Positions 34,878-49,332 of a stretch of 64,000 nucleotides of DNA are shown here, one piece after another. The stretch is taken from positions 137,799,308 to 137,863,307 of the forward strand of contig OZ023273.1 in assembly GCA_964007475.1 (NCBI GenBank). Reading direction: 5' to 3'. Source of the stretch: Hybos culiciformis. Lineage: Eukaryota > Arthropoda > Insecta > Diptera > Hybotidae. The notes beneath the pieces are model-generated. The model searched no databases, was not told the DNA's origin, and saw only the letters and a program-made list of their open reading frames with translations. Numbering within the stretch: the stretch's first letter is position 1; each line of letters starts with the position of its first letter. Made by a program: the position numbers and the translations under genes.

Positions 34878-37800
34878 GTAAGGTCGCTTAAATGTAAAAT
34901 ATATTCTCCATCTAAGCAAAGGAAATATTTTTATTATGTCTATACATATTAACATACAACCTAAATATGATACTTTAATAAAGTTCAATAAATTTCATCT
35001 TAGTTGAATAGGTACGTACATAATTATATATTTGTATAGTTATCAGAACAAGGAAATTTTTTTATTTACTTTTTTTTTTTTCGAAAGTGGAAAAAATTTA
35101 TAAAACAAATTCAAACATCTGGTACCTTTTTTTTTTATCAATGAAAGAATATTTCATAAAGAAATTCATATAAAAATATTTAATATTATATGTATATTAT
35201 ATTTGACTTGCTGATAAAATTTTTAACACAATTCTTATCAGTATAAATATATTAAAATTATATTATAACATCCATATAAAATTTTGATAACTGAGTAGAA
35301 TATTTGTCACCAAGAATGAAAAAAAAAAAAAAAACTTTTGTGTTATTAATAGTGGTTTCTGAACATATGTTCCAGATGTTCAAGTCAGAATTTTATTATC
35401 ATTTCAAAAAATAATTTTTTTTTTGTCAACTATGTACTATATTTCTATATTTAAATTATTTTAAACATTCATAATAAATGTACTTGATTGTAGGTAAAGA
35501 ATATTTATGTAATTAATTGTACTTATTTCTATAAATAAGTGGGAAAAAGTTTATCACGGAATTATCTCCAAAAACAAAAATAAAAAATTAACTGATAGAA
35601 ATTTATTTAATGATTTTCAATAAATTTTATAAAAGTTCAGGATTTTGGAATCCTGTTTTGTTGCAAGTAACCTGGCTTTTGAACTTGTTTTGTTTTTGAA
35701 TTCAAGTGTTTGTTTTTTTTCTTAATTAAAATTTTGATAATCATATTATGACCGTTTTGGTTTACTTGAAGTGTCATTAGTTATCAAAACTGAAATTTTG
35801 CAAATTATTTCATCATTTTATTATTTCTAATTAAGAATCTGTCAAAGAGCATAGTGATGACATGTATACGCATACATACTATTTTGATTTTTCATTCACA
35901 TTCCATATTCAGACCAGGTCGATCTCATAATGTTTAATTATAAGTTTAATACTTATTCATACTTTTTTTGACATGATATGTTGATACGGCTTTAAAAGAA
36001 TTAAATTTTTCGAACTTAATATGGCCAGATCGTCAATATTGTTCAATTTGTAAATCAAATGATAAGAAGAAAAATTTTCAATATAATGCAAAATATCAAA
36101 TTCTCAATATTTTTCTTTTTAGTAATGCGGCGCTTGTTATAATTTTATTATATATAAAAATAGGTCAGTTTAAAATACAACATTATATTGTTATAAAATA
36201 TAATGAGCTTTTAACGCTATATACGTGCAGACTTAAATTCCTATATAAAAGTTTATATATACCTTTTTTGTTCATAACACCTGTAATCTTATCATTTGGC
36301 ACTTTAAAATTACTAAATAAATATTTTGTTTTTATCCAAGTACATTTGCACTTGACACTTTATGTAAATATTATAAAGCACTCAATATTTGTTATTGATT
36401 ATTTTATATTTAGATTTAATTAAAAAAATATATATTTATACGTACTAACAAGTTAACCACTTTACCAAGGGCTTGCTAAGTACAGTGGTTTCTTGGCATT
36501 ATTGCAGACTAGAATATCATGTTCACTGAATTTTGTGTTTTTTTTTCCTAATTTTAAAAATAATTATAATTAGGTATGCGAACATTATTTGCTCATTGTA
36601 CAAATCAGATTTTATCTAGCTGAGACCGGATATTTAATTCGAAAATTAAAAGATATGAAGCTTATTGTTTACTAGTGGGTTTATTTCTGTGAATTTTCAC
36701 AACAAGCGTATTTCTAATGAAACCTTACATTATAATCATATCAAATATTTTAATACAAAAATATTACATTTTTTTCGTAGAAAAATATAATAATTAATTT
36801 TTCAGAATCATATTCAGCTTGTCGCTAGAAATTATTTAAAGCGAAACAAAATTGATTGATCGAGTGAAATAATTTATTTAAATTTTTTTTATATTCATAT
36901 TTTATAATAGTTATATAATAAAGTTATGTTATTTTCACTTATAAAACTATAATTAAAAGGTATTAGCTATCATCATTTTAATCTGTTAAGTTCCACCTTT
37001 TCAAGCTAAGAGAAAAAATCTATGGAAATTACGTTAATTACAAAAAACTTGGAATAATTACTATTTTTTGACTGAACATTTCATAGTTTCGATCTAGATA
37101 ATATTTAAAATAATTCTCAGTGTATATTGTATGTGGTTTTCCATAGGTAAGTAGTTAGTAAGAACTTTTATTAATTTTTTTTTTTTAAGGATAGGTATTT
37201 CTAGAACTTTATCCTCTGTAACAGAATTTTACCCTGAAAATCAATCAAAATCAATCAAAACCATACTCCACAAATTTTGGTTATTATATAAAAGTATCAG
37301 GAATTCGCTTTCTTACTAATTAATCTCATTTAACTCCTCAGACGTAAATTATCCGTTCCTCATTTACTTCCATTTAAAGTTTATGATTGTTTCCAATCCG
37401 CAATTCGATTTCTTATACTTTATACTATATACAATGATAGTGCATTCGAAGCGGAAATAATAAGTTTCAATAAATGAACACAACACAAATTTAATCATTT
37501 TATTTTTAATTTACAATTATATATTTAAATATTATTTGAAATTAAAAAAAAAATCAATCAATTAAGATGTTATTTATATCATAATTTGTTAAATTAAAAG
37601 CGAGAAGCACAAAAATACATTACACATATGTATACGTACATGTGATAAAAACAATAAAATTCCAAATAAATCTACCACTGCCGCCATCCAGATGCAATTA
37701 GATAGTAATTTTTTTTTTTTCTGAATTTCTGAATAAATTTTTATAATTGATTTCAAAAATCTCGGTTAAATAAATTATAACATGAAATATAATCATGCAA

Positions 37801-40800
37801 CACATATTGGTATATACATATCATCATATATATATATGTATGAATGAACATAAAAATACATTAATAAAAAAATGTACAAGCATAATGTACGTACATGCCC
37901 ATATTTATTTATAAGATTTTTTTTTTATTTCAATTTATAATTAATTAATTTAATTTATAGAATTTATTTAGAATAATATTACAAATGCTGAACATAATTT
38001 TTAATAAATGAGATCATTTATTTACTCATAAATTGTCAACATGTTTAATTGTTTACATATAATGTATATTTACATCGTAATTGTTTTAATTTAGTTAAGT
38101 AATTAAATATATTACACTTTTAAAAGGCATTTAATTTTAATCAACGATCCAATGACTTTATGATAAGTTCTGATGTGTCTTAAATTAAATTCAACAATCA
38201 AATACATTTATTGCTTCAATAATATTAAATTAAAGGAAATTTCTTTCATACAATTTTTTTCTAATTATAGATGATCACAATAATCAAAATTTTAAGTGTT
38301 TACAAAAATAAACAAAATAAATTTTTTTTTAAATAAATTTTATTGATATTATATTAATATTAATAAATTATTGTTATAAAAATATAATTTTTTTTTCTTA
38401 AATTAATTTTATAAACAATTTTTCTACACATAAATTTCATTTTATTCACATTAAGGTGCGGAACTAATCTATAATTATTGTTAAAAATGAAATAAAATAA
38501 ACAAAAGTTATTTTGAATCTTTAAGAAAAAAAAAAAATTGGAAACAACTATTTAAAAAACTATTTTTAAAATGTAAACAGAAACCATTTGGTCTTTGACT
38601 AAAAAATATTTTTGATGTTAAATTAAATTTTTATGGCAAAATAATAAATAGGTATCACAAAAGAATTTTGTATAACGAAATACCACCCGCTATTTTAAAA
38701 TTATTGAAAATTGCACCTGATTAGAAATGTTCAAATGAAAAATTATCTGTCTGTCGAGGCCGTGTTAAAAATTAAACATATATTTGTATAAACAATGAAT
38801 TTAAACTCAAATATTTTGATCTTTTTGACCTTTCTAATGAAGTCGAAAAAATTTACTCTATGAAAGTGTATTTAATTTTAAAATTTTGATTTTGGCTATA
38901 TTCAATTGGATTTTAATCCAATTTTTCTTACATTAGAGACTATTCGAAAAAAAAAAGAGAATAAAAGTTATTTATTTTAATCCAAATAGAATCTACTTAA
39001 AACTTTTTATTAACCAATTTACTTGAAAAAATAAACTTTTCAGTAAAGTTCGTTCTACAATTTATTCTCTTTTATCTTTTCCCAAAAAGGAATAGCTGGT
39101 TCCCTATTTTTTGTCATTTCAAAATGTACATATACATTGTAGTTGAATAAGTAAGCATTTCTAAACTTCATTTTGAAATATTGTAGTCAACGCAAACTAA
39201 TTATTTGAAACAAGTGAAAATGTAGTATTGGGCGCATGATCAAATATCAATAAATTTTCATTTCCATTTGGGAACAAATTAATATAAATTTCAATAATTC
39301 AATTTTTCAAAAATTTAACTTAAGATTTAACTTCTGTAGTATTAATAAAAAAAAATAAAATTTTTTTTTTGTTATATAAAATCTCAACTTAAAAGCCTTA
39401 AAGGAATATTTTTTTGTTTCAAATAATTAAAAAAAAAGAAAAGAATATTGCTTAATTTCATTTCTACCTTTATTACAGATTCAATAAAATATTTGTCGGG
39501 TTAAAATAAAAAACCATATTTTTAGTAATATTGCTTCAAGTCAAAATAGATAAAAATCATAACAAAGAATGAAAAATAATAACACATATTTTATGTATTT
39601 GAAAAAAAAAAGATGAAAAAAAATATTATATTTAAAATTTTGTATTCTGACAGCGTAAGCGCCCAAAAAAAAAAACCTTAAAGAAGTCAATAAATTTAAA
39701 TAATATTTTCTTTTCTTATAATTAATTCAAAAAATAATAATCCGAACGGAACTATAGTTTTTTACGTACTTAAAAATGAGTATTTAAAGCATTTCCAAAG
39801 CTTCTAATAGAGGCTAGTGTTAATTGTTTCCATACCATTTTTTGGACAATGATTTTAATTAGACCTTGGATTTGAATTCTAATTTCTGCAGTTTCATAAA
39901 TTTTTATTTTGATTTTATGATTATGTTACTTAATGCGCGATGTTCTAAGATATTTTATTAATTTTTTTTTAGATAACCCACATCTATTTAATTATAATAT
40001 ATTACACACACTATTTGTGTTAGTTATTTTTATTCCCATACGAAGAAAGCATTTATTTAAATACCTACTTTATATACTAAATTCTTCATCAATTTAAAAT
40101 AATTTGACCGATAGAAGAGTTCAAGATTTTAACACTATATAAATGCATTATTCCCTCTTCTTTTAAAAATTTCTATCAGAAAAATGATGCGAAAACAGAA
40201 GTCTGAAAAATTAAAATTTAAAGATCGATGATCTTCCTGTCGTTTTTGACATTTTTTTTTTTCTTTTTTTTTTCAATAACAAAATGATTGAATAATGACG
40301 ATAATGATGAGTTTTTATCCTTTAAAAAGAATTTTTGGTAATTTTTATATTTCTATGTATTTATATAATATCTTCGACTTTTATAATTAATTGCATAAAA
40401 TGCGTTCTTTGCTACTTAAAGATCCATTCAAATTATTTGAAAATGTACGTGTACATTCAGAAGCAAAATTTTGTCAAATTTACCAAATTTAGCTTAAGGG
40501 TTATTAAGAACTTTGTAGATTGAGAGCTATAATTTATTATGATTCCTATATCATCCGTGATCAGCCTACATTAAGATCAAAGTTTAGAAAATTTGAAAAC
40601 TTTATTGTCTTTATACACATTTGTACGGATACCTTATAGTTTGATGAAATACAAACGTTAAAAGCTTTTAATATATAGTAGAGCATTAAAAAGCTTATTT
40701 TTGACTATTTTCAAGATTTCCTTTTAGCTTAGTTTTAGTTCATTAATTTCAAAAAAGTATGTCTTATTGTTCGGTCCAATATCGAGAAGACAAAGTATGT

Positions 40801-43656
40801 ATAATAGCTGGCTCTTCACCCAATTTGTTAATCTCTTAAAATCTTATTTTTATTGGCTTTATAATTCTTCTTATACCCAGAAGAGTTTATTCCACTTTGA
40901 ACAGATATATCTTATTTCTTCTTTCTCAAAAATATTAATCGTTCAAATGAATTTATGGTAATTTCGATTTTAAAATTATTTTTCGGGACAAAATATCATA
41001 TCCTTTTGGTACTTTCAAAAAACCAAAAATTAACTGCTACTGATTTTTTTTTCTTCATTAATGATTTTGATCTCGTTTTGTACCAATAAATTTAAAATAA
41101 AAAATAACAAAAAAAAAAAAAATTGATTATTTTTAAGCCACAAAACAGATCAGAGAGATTTAAACAGAAAAAAAATTAAAATTAAAAATTTTAACGTGTC
41201 AAATTTTAAATATTGCCTACCAATTTAGTCAAAGATTAAATTTTTTAAGCTCTTCCTTTAAGACATTTTGGGTAAAAAAATTTCCGTATCATCTTGTTAT
41301 AAAAATTGAGAAAATTTATCTGAGAATAGATTAAATAAAAATGAAGAAACAAGAAGATTTATAAACAAGAACCAGGCCGAAAAGAACCGGATGTTCTTCA
41401 CAGAACACAAATAGGGAACTTTCTATCTTTTAACTTGTAACTTTTAAAAATGAACTCCCTACATACATAGTATAAATAACACCTTACAGTTTCCATTTAA
41501 TTTAGTGTTTCCAAACAGAAATATCACTATTATTTTAAAAAATTAAAGTGGTAAGACTGAGAAGTAAACATTTTCACCTTGAGGATAACAGTAAATTATG
41601 CTACTTCCATTCCATGAAAGTCCATTCTCAATCCAAAAAATTAGCTCAAATAAGAATAGAATGAAACTGAAAATGTCGCATATTATGATCCGAATATCAA
41701 TTATTCATTTTCTTATATAATTTTCTTTAGAAATAGTTTATTGGCGTTTGTTTGTATTAGATATCAGATATTATTTAGTATATTCTTTAATGAAATTTTA
41801 ATGTTTATGCTACCATTTAAAGGTTTTGGTAGCAAACAATTTATATACGGTATTATGTATATTTTTTTAAGAAAAAATAATATTTATTTGCAAAATCGAA
41901 TCAGATTGCGCAATTTTAGTTTTTTTTTTTCTCTTTATTTTATATGGCAATATAATGAAGATGCTTTCATGTAACCGGAAATTGATGGACATTATAATTA
42001 AAATTAAATAATATACGCATATAATGCAAAAATCTGTGCATATTTACGTATATACACATATTATGTTGTATGTTAAACTTTTAAATGAAACCAAAATCTT
42101 CCAATATTAATTTTATTTTTTCTTACAAAATCAATATTATGCAAAAGAAAATTTATTATATTGAAGGAAAAAAAAAAATGTGGGTAGGAGGGAATTAATG
42201 TTTTTTTTTGTTTTAAGATTAGGCGATCTTTTAAGTGGTAATTCTACTTCAAGCCCGTTCTTTAAGGTAAACTTATACGATTTGACAGAATGGTTGAAAA
42301 AGGTTTAAGTTCAGATGGATCTCACTTCTCACCATTCTAAACAAATCAACAAAGCGAAACAAGTAGAATTTATTTTTATATACGTGTTTCTTAAATGTGA
42401 CTACCTTATTTACCTTATACTTTATTAAAATTTGTACATACTTTATTAAAATTTAAGACATCAAATCACTCACTAGTTTGATTTAACGTGTTTTGATGCA
42501 AAGTTAAGATTTCAGATATCACACTTATTTGAAAATTGATTAATTATTAAGTTTTGCAAGAGATAATTTATTTATTATCCAACGATTTTTATTTAACTGG
42601 AGTAAGTACTAATGAGATGGAGAGTTAAAGTCATTGTCATTAATTTCTGTATAAAAACATTATAAAAATTTATGTCCATATTGTATTAACATTTAAAAAT
42701 CGATTTTATTTTTTATTCAATTTTATAATTTACTTAAATAAAAATTTTCGATTTAACTATACAGAAGTATTGTGTGACTTTGAAACCTACAGTTTTCACA
42801 TGATCAATTTACTTCAATTAGCAACTTTAAAAATTCATATTTTTAGATTAGTGATGGCATGTGTTGTATTTTTAAGATTGCAAACATTCCGATGTTAAAA
42901 ATAAATTAATGATGCTAATTAAAAGTTATCGACATTATCACGGTTAACAGGTGAACCATTTTATCACCAAAAAAAAAAAAAGGTTTGTTTAAATAAATAT
43001 AAAATTTCGCATTTATTTTATTTATTTTTTTGTTTTTTTTTCAATCTTATATAGGTACATACTGAAAGGTGCTAAAAATTAAATTATTGTATTATAAAAA
43101 ATTTATAGGATTTTTTTTAATATATAAGTATTTTTTTTTTCTATTGATTAAATCATAATTACAAACAGTATTCAGAATGATTAAGTTTGTCGTAAATATA
43201 AATTAATGTTCAATATATTTCGAAAATTTCGAAGCTCAGAATAAATCTTCATTTTAAGCATAAATTTATTAAATTAATTCAATAACATCTAACATCTAAT
43301 ATAAAAAAAAATATCAGATATAATGAAGTAATTTAAATGGAATTAATTTTGGACAAAACAAATATTTAATAGACGAAGAAAAAAGCAGCGTTTATCAAAG
43401 TGCTCAAAGTTTACAAAGACGCTCTATTTATAGTGTCCAATCTGTCACAGGTACTTCAAATATAGCTACATATAGGAAATTCCTAATGATTATAAAAATA
43501 AATTATATTTATAAATAGAAATGTGGGTTGGTATCCAAAGATTTATACATTATGCACTAGACATGAAGGCATATAATGTTTTGATAATGGAAAATTTTCA
43601 CTTCTGAGCATGCGATTCAATCAATGATAAACTGTGATAACGATAAAATAAAAACT
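34878..43656. other. AT-rich non-coding DNA
   Basis: No gene is visible in almost 9 kb. Items worth noting are a YY1/Pho-like GGATGGCGGC on the minus strand (37680-37689), and a short inverted repeat AATTGGAT/ATCCAATT near 38906. A direct repeat of ATACTTTATTAAAATTT lies near 42418-42455. Open frames of 60-77 codons around 40335-41974 are low complexity. Confidence 0.5.
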
Positions 43657-43664
43657 TATAAAAT
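43657..43664 (+). promoter_or_regulatory. TATA box (TATAAAAT) upstream of the LRR gene
   Basis: A canonical TATAAAAT lies 107 bp upstream of the LRR start codon. Transcription would begin around 43687-43690, giving a 5' UTR of about 80 nt. There is no strong initiator at that point; TCAACT and TCACTG occur slightly further down (43701 and 43716). AT-rich background lowers confidence. Confidence 0.3.
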
Positions 43665-43770
43665 CACCGGAATATTATTATTTTTTCTATTTCCCGGTAG
43701 TCAACTGTATAGTAGTCACTGTCGCGCAAAAAGTATTTCAATTATATATACTTTTTTTTTTTGAAGAATA

Positions 43771-44997
43771 ATGTTTAATATTCAAATTTCTGCAAAAAAA
43801 TTTGTATTTTTATTCATAATTATGAAGATGCAACATTATTATTGTGAAGAAGAATTTAATAAATATTGTAAAATGGAATCAAGTTATTTTAAATGTAAAA
43901 ATTTTGAATTTCCACCAAATGAAAGGAATATTAATTTAACGTATGTGGGGACAGAAATAAGTAATTATGAAATTATATATTTTTGTCAATGCCAAATGAA
44001 TGCAATGCCAATAAATTTTTTCAATGCATTTCCCAAAACCAAAAATATTACCATTGAAAAATGCCAATTGAAAAAATTAGATAAAATGACAGTAATGCCA
44101 AATAATGAATTTGTTGAATTAATTGAATTTGAAATTAATAAAATCGAATTTTTGCCATCTAAGATTTTCTCATCTTTTGTTAATGTGAGACATATTTCAT
44201 TTCATGATAATTTATTAAAATACATTCGGCGTGATATATTTTCAAATTTAAAGAATTTAAATACATTAAGCTTAAGTTCAAATAGAATTGAATATATTGA
44301 ACCAAATTCTTTTCCAGAAAATTTAGAAATATTACATTTATATTCAAATCAATTAGTTTATTTAAGTTCAAAAGTATTTTTAAATGGACCAAAAATTCAG
44401 AGACTCTTTTTATATGACAATAAAATTGAAGTATTTCACAAAGATTTATTTAATTCAATGAAATTCTTATATTATCTCGATTTACGTCGAAATAAAATTA
44501 AAAATTTTCAAATAAATTTTTTGCCAACAACTTTATGGAATTTACATTTAGAGAATAATCGTCTTCAACTATTCGATACAGTGACTAAAAATGTACATGA
44601 TCAATTAAGAAGTATATTATTAAATGATCAATCAAATAAGCAATTGCATATGAAATTGGAAAATTTGAATCTTAAAAGATGTGGTTATATAAATTTAGCA
44701 TCAACAAATTTTAAAAATATTAATAAAAATAGCTTTCTTGGATTGGAACATTTACAAAAACTTAATTTAACTAATAATAATTTAACAGAATTCGATTTGA
44801 AAACACTAAAGCCAGTAACACAAATATATAAAATATTTTTACAAAATAATAATCTTAAAACACTTAATTATACAGATCTAGAGGAATTGAAAGAATTTCC
44901 AGAATTAATGGTATTAACCAATAATAATTGGGAACCAGATTTTTTAAAAAATATGTTGAATTATCTAGAAGAGAAGAATATTGAATATGAAATTTAA
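43771..44997 (+). CDS. Secreted leucine-rich-repeat protein, 408 aa
   Basis: A single-exon gene. The N-terminus (basic KK at 9-10, hydrophobic FVFLFIIM at 11-18) fits a signal peptide. A short Cys-bearing cap follows (C25, C33, C42, C72, C74, C98). From about residue 85 there are some 10-11 LRR units of about 22-24 residues with LxxLxLxxNxI-type cores, for example LNTLSLSSNRIEYIEPNSF at 163-181 and LEILHLYSNQLVYL at 185-198. A less regular stretch (274-300) interrupts the series. The C-terminus (PELMVLTNNNWEPDFLKNML) resembles the closing cap of fly extracellular LRR proteins. There is no second membrane segment, so it should be secreted. Five N-glycosylation sequons are at N55, N92, N332, N337 and N366. 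The role is unknown; binding or immune functions are known for such proteins but cannot be assigned here. AATAAA at 45414-45419 is a possible polyadenylation signal. Confidence 0.85.
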   Translation: MFNIQISAKKFVFLFIIMKMQHYYCEEEFNKYCKMESSYFKCKNFEFPPNERNINLTYVGTEISNYEIIYFCQCQMNAMPINFFNAFPKTKNITIEKCQLKKLDKMTVMPNNEFVELIEFEINKIEFLPSKIFSSFVNVRHISFHDNLLKYIRRDIFSNLKNLNTLSLSSNRIEYIEPNSFPENLEILHLYSNQLVYLSSKVFLNGPKIQRLFLYDNKIEVFHKDLFNSMKFLYYLDLRRNKIKNFQINFLPTTLWNLHLENNRLQLFDTVTKNVHDQLRSILLNDQSNKQLHMKLENLNLKRCGYINLASTNFKNINKNSFLGLEHLQKLNLTNNNLTEFDLKTLKPVTQIYKIFLQNNNLKTLNYTDLEELKEFPELMVLTNNNWEPDFLKNMLNYLEEKNIEYEI

Positions 44998-47900
44998 TTG
45001 CAATTGGAATTTTTTTAATGCTATATATACATTAATATAGAAAAATTGAAAAAAAAATCAACATTAAGAATCTTATTATTTTATACGAGTAATTATGTTA
45101 ATTGAAATTAATACGAAATACAGAAACAGGAAAAAAAATCTTGAACTACCTATTTTTTCCAAATTACTAGGTATAAATCCTGATTTAAGCAGCTAACCTA
45201 ACTTATATTATATATTATTATTTTAGATGATACATATAAATTCTATAATTTGTCGAAAACATATCTTATGTTTGTAAATGCAAAATTTTAGTTTTTCTAA
45301 AGAATTTTTTTAGAAAAAAAAAATACTCAAATTAAAACAGATTACATTTAAATTTATATGAAAAATTAAAATTACTAAACAATCTAATAAATCAGTAAAT
45401 GTAAAAAAAAAAAAATAAAGAAAAATAGATCATTTTCATCATTTTGTATTTAATTATATAGTGGGCGATTATTTTTAGAAAATTTTCAAACATATTTCAC
45501 TATAGTTTTTTTTTTTTTTTAATTTTCTTTATTCTGAAATTTATTAATATACAAAATTTTATTTATAAATATTCGTATGTGGTTTAATTATAAAAATTAA
45601 AATTAAAAAAAAAAAAAAAAAAATAGCTAATCTTATTTTTCTCCAAATTTCACAAATGCGTGCAAATTCTATTAACAAATTAAATATTTTTCATATGTTT
45701 ATTTTATTATTTTCATTATTTTATTTAATTGAAAAATATTTATGAAAGAGATTTTCAAAAAGAAAAAAAATTGTTTTATTTTTACTTAATTTATTAAAAT
45801 TATAGGTAGAGATATTTATTAAATTTAATTTATATGTTTAATTTAAATTGTCATTAAAATTATTAGATTTTCAATTCGCCTTACTGCATTCTCAGCGCTG
45901 CATCTAGCATTTACTTGATTTTGATTGTTGATTTCAAATATTCAAAAAAAATTCCGGTCTAACATAAATCAAAGAAAATCTAATTTTTATGTTTTTTATC
46001 CCTACAGTCACTAAGTTTAGTTAACTTTCTTTAAGAAGAAGAAAACTCCATTATGTAATTATAACATGTTTGCTCTAAAAAATATTAGTAACTATTTAAC
46101 ATATTGAACTCACATTTAACACCCTCATTGTGCTTTTGGGTACGAACTGAGATTGTAACTCGAAAAATTTATAGAATTGTAATTATAGTATGGTTTCTCA
46201 AATAATTTTCAAGGATAAACATATAAGTTGTAATCTTCATTCGGGAAAAATAAACCAAGTTGTTGATGTACAAAAACTGAAAATTTGTCAAAAAAAATAA
46301 AACAGAGTTTTCCGACCCCTGAATTCAATAAAACTTTCCTTATATTCTGCTTATAAATAAAATTATGTAGATCAGTATTTTGTGTTTATGTAACAAATGA
46401 ACATAATGTCTAGAAACCAGACATACATACATATAAATATAACATAATATATTATATATATGATTTTAAAGAACATAAATATTTTATAATTTTATTTCGA
46501 ATTGCGTAATTTATAATTCAAGCGTATAAATTTATTAATTTCATATTTTATACAATATTGACAGATATTTTTTTTTTCTTTGATTTCATACTATATTCAT
46601 AATAGCAATTTTTCATAATTTTCTGATTTTAGCAGATGAATTTTCCAACGTGGGAGATTTTATATCAAGATACAATTTGTGTTTTTTTTAAATATTAAAT
46701 ATTTTGTACTTTTTGAATAAATAAAGATGTTTTCATTTTAAAATATTTTTCTGATTTTACATTTTATTTTTAGTTCAAAAACATTCATTCATATAATATT
46801 ATATTCTTATTATTTTTAATTTTGTTTTGGAGGATTCTTTAATTATGTGCTAATACGTTTCAAAATAGCATTATTATTTTCTTTTAATTTTAGATACTGC
46901 GAAAATACATATGAAAATGAAATGTACATACTTGCAAATAGGGAATTATATTTTGTTCATTCATTGACAATTTTGATATATGAAATTATTTGATACTTTT
47001 TAAATTACTTCATCACAATTGGGAATTATCAAATATTGATGTTTGATATAATATTTCAGTGTACAAGATCTAAAGCAAAGGGGAAGATTAGTGTCAATAT
47101 AAGTTTCGATAGTCAATAGGAAATATAACAGATTACTGATTGACATATTTTTAATACTTTATTATAATAAAGACTAGAAGGACCATAAGATCTTATTGAA
47201 AGGAATAATCTATTAAGTTTTAATAAATATTAATGAAATAAGCAATATATATTTTTAAATTTTATTTTCTTTTATTTCCGTTATTTTATGGCAACAATTT
47301 TTATAACCATAATTATTTTTATAGTATAATATATATAATAATATAATATTAATATCATCATAAATTATAAAAACTTTAGTAATATACATTTATTTGACAT
47401 AATATAATTTTATTTACATAAACAAAAATTAATTATTTTTTTCCCAAAAGAAATTTCTACTTTTTAATTGCGGCTAAAATATTTTAAAATTTACCAATTC
47501 TTAATAATTTTATTACTGCCCAATAGTGTGCACCAATAAAATATGTATTTGTGAAAATTAAATAGTATTGTTTCTTTACTCTTCTTTTTCCCCAGAAATA
47601 AAAATATAACTTTTTAATATTTTTTTTATGGATTTCAAAATAATCATAATTACAAGTCAAAAACTTGCAATATTGGATGGATGGAACAAACTTATAGATA
47701 AAGTTCAAATATTTTAAATTTATTTTAACCGCAAGTCTTTTTTCTAGAGTTTTGCAAAATATTACAAATTTTCATTATTATAAAAAATATACATATATTT
47801 TTTTTGCAAAATTTATAAATAAGGACATATCAATAATATTGTTACAATTTTTTAATTATTGTCATTTGACCTATTTTATGGGAAAAAAATGTTAAAGATA

Positions 47901-49211
47901 TTTTTATTGTCATAACTTTACAGCAAGTCATTGTTTCTTATATAATTTGTTTGTACTGAAACTTTTCCGAACTAATTTCTAAATCATTAAATGTTAGAAA
48001 TCGTTTCGGAAAATCTAATGAAAAAATTGTAAATTATCTTAATTTAATATAAGTGCAGTTTTGTTGTGTCTAATTGTCCAAAAAGATAATGAATTTATTT
48101 AACACAAAAAATTTCTATAATAAATTTGTCAAAACATTATTATTAGAATATTACGTTTGACTGCAAATACGTTTGGCTGCAATTACATTTACCTGAATTT
48201 ACACATATTTGACTGTAATTAAAATACTTAAAATTTTAACTGACTCTATTTTATCTGTCTAACCTTAAACCACGTTCACTTTATACAAGTTCAATCTATA
48301 AAATTTCAGGTAAATATAAGTACTGTCAAATACACTAACATTCAAAAGTACAATCTAATTGCAGTCAGTATTTTCTCAGAGTTTTACAATTTTTTCATTA
48401 ATGGATTTTGATTATTATTATAGTTATATTATAGCCATATATGAATTCGTTATCATATATGTAATATATTAAATAGATAATGTAATTCAATTGACAAATT
48501 ATAATTATAAAACTAATAAAAAATTATTTACAATTTTATTATTTATGTATAAACAATTCATGTATTTACATATATTATTAATATTATCATGTTTTTTTTT
48601 TAACTAACATGTTTCGTAAATTATAGGCAACTTTTGCAGGATTAATTTGGGGCTTCAAATATAAATGAAAAAAAAAAATTAATTTTATATTCCAACTTTT
48701 TTTAATGTTGAGTAATTTTTTACATTATCAAAAAAAAACATTTAAAATTTTATTGAAGTAAGTACGTCTCGGTGTCGTTATGCAAAAAAAAATTCTAAAT
48801 TTTTATTTATTAATTGCAAAAGTTGTCAATTTAATCATATTATAATAATAGTTACATTTAAATTTAATTTTTTGTATCAAATACATGTACAGCACCCAGC
48901 TTAAAAATTTTAATGCATATTCATTTTGCTATTATACAAATTAATAAAAATAATAACATTTATTTTTTATTTCAAACAAAAATAAAATCGAAATCAGTCA
49001 ATAAGTATAATAAATCTGAGCGAAATTTTCGAAAAATCACAATTTCTTATGGCATTTCAATAGACAAGATCAGTAAAATTGGGTTTTTTATATATATTTT
49101 TTTTATTTAATAATATTTGTGGCACATTTGATTCCCCATTGGTTGGGCTCGACTCTTTACACTTTATAAGTATATAATTGTTTATAATGGATTCCAATCA
49201 ATATTTAAACC
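44998..49211. other. AT-rich non-coding DNA between the LRR gene and net
   Basis: The convergent 3' regions of the LRR gene and net meet here. No further gene is seen. Open frames such as 47484-47708 and 48913-49110 are low complexity. Confidence 0.55.
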
Positions 49212-49217
49212 TTTATT
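49212..49217 (-). terminator. Possible polyadenylation signal of net (AATAAA)
   Basis: On the minus strand AATAAA occurs about 115 nt beyond the net stop codon. In such AT-rich DNA this hexamer is common, so it is only a candidate. Confidence 0.25.
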
Positions 49218-49332
49218 CGAAAAGTTTAAAACCGAAGTGATTATATGGGGTCCTTTTCTATTCTAAGCAATCGTAGCTCTATTAAGTTCATATTTTGAAA
49301 ATTAAAGTAGTTTTATGTTTGAACAAGTCACG

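Noticed and set aside
36484..36500. TACAGTGG as a Tc1/mariner end
   Set aside because: No inverted partner at a plausible distance and no TA-bounded element.
44180..44392. 70-codon minus-strand frame inside the LRR gene
   Set aside because: Antisense shadow; its Leu/Asn pattern mirrors the repeats.
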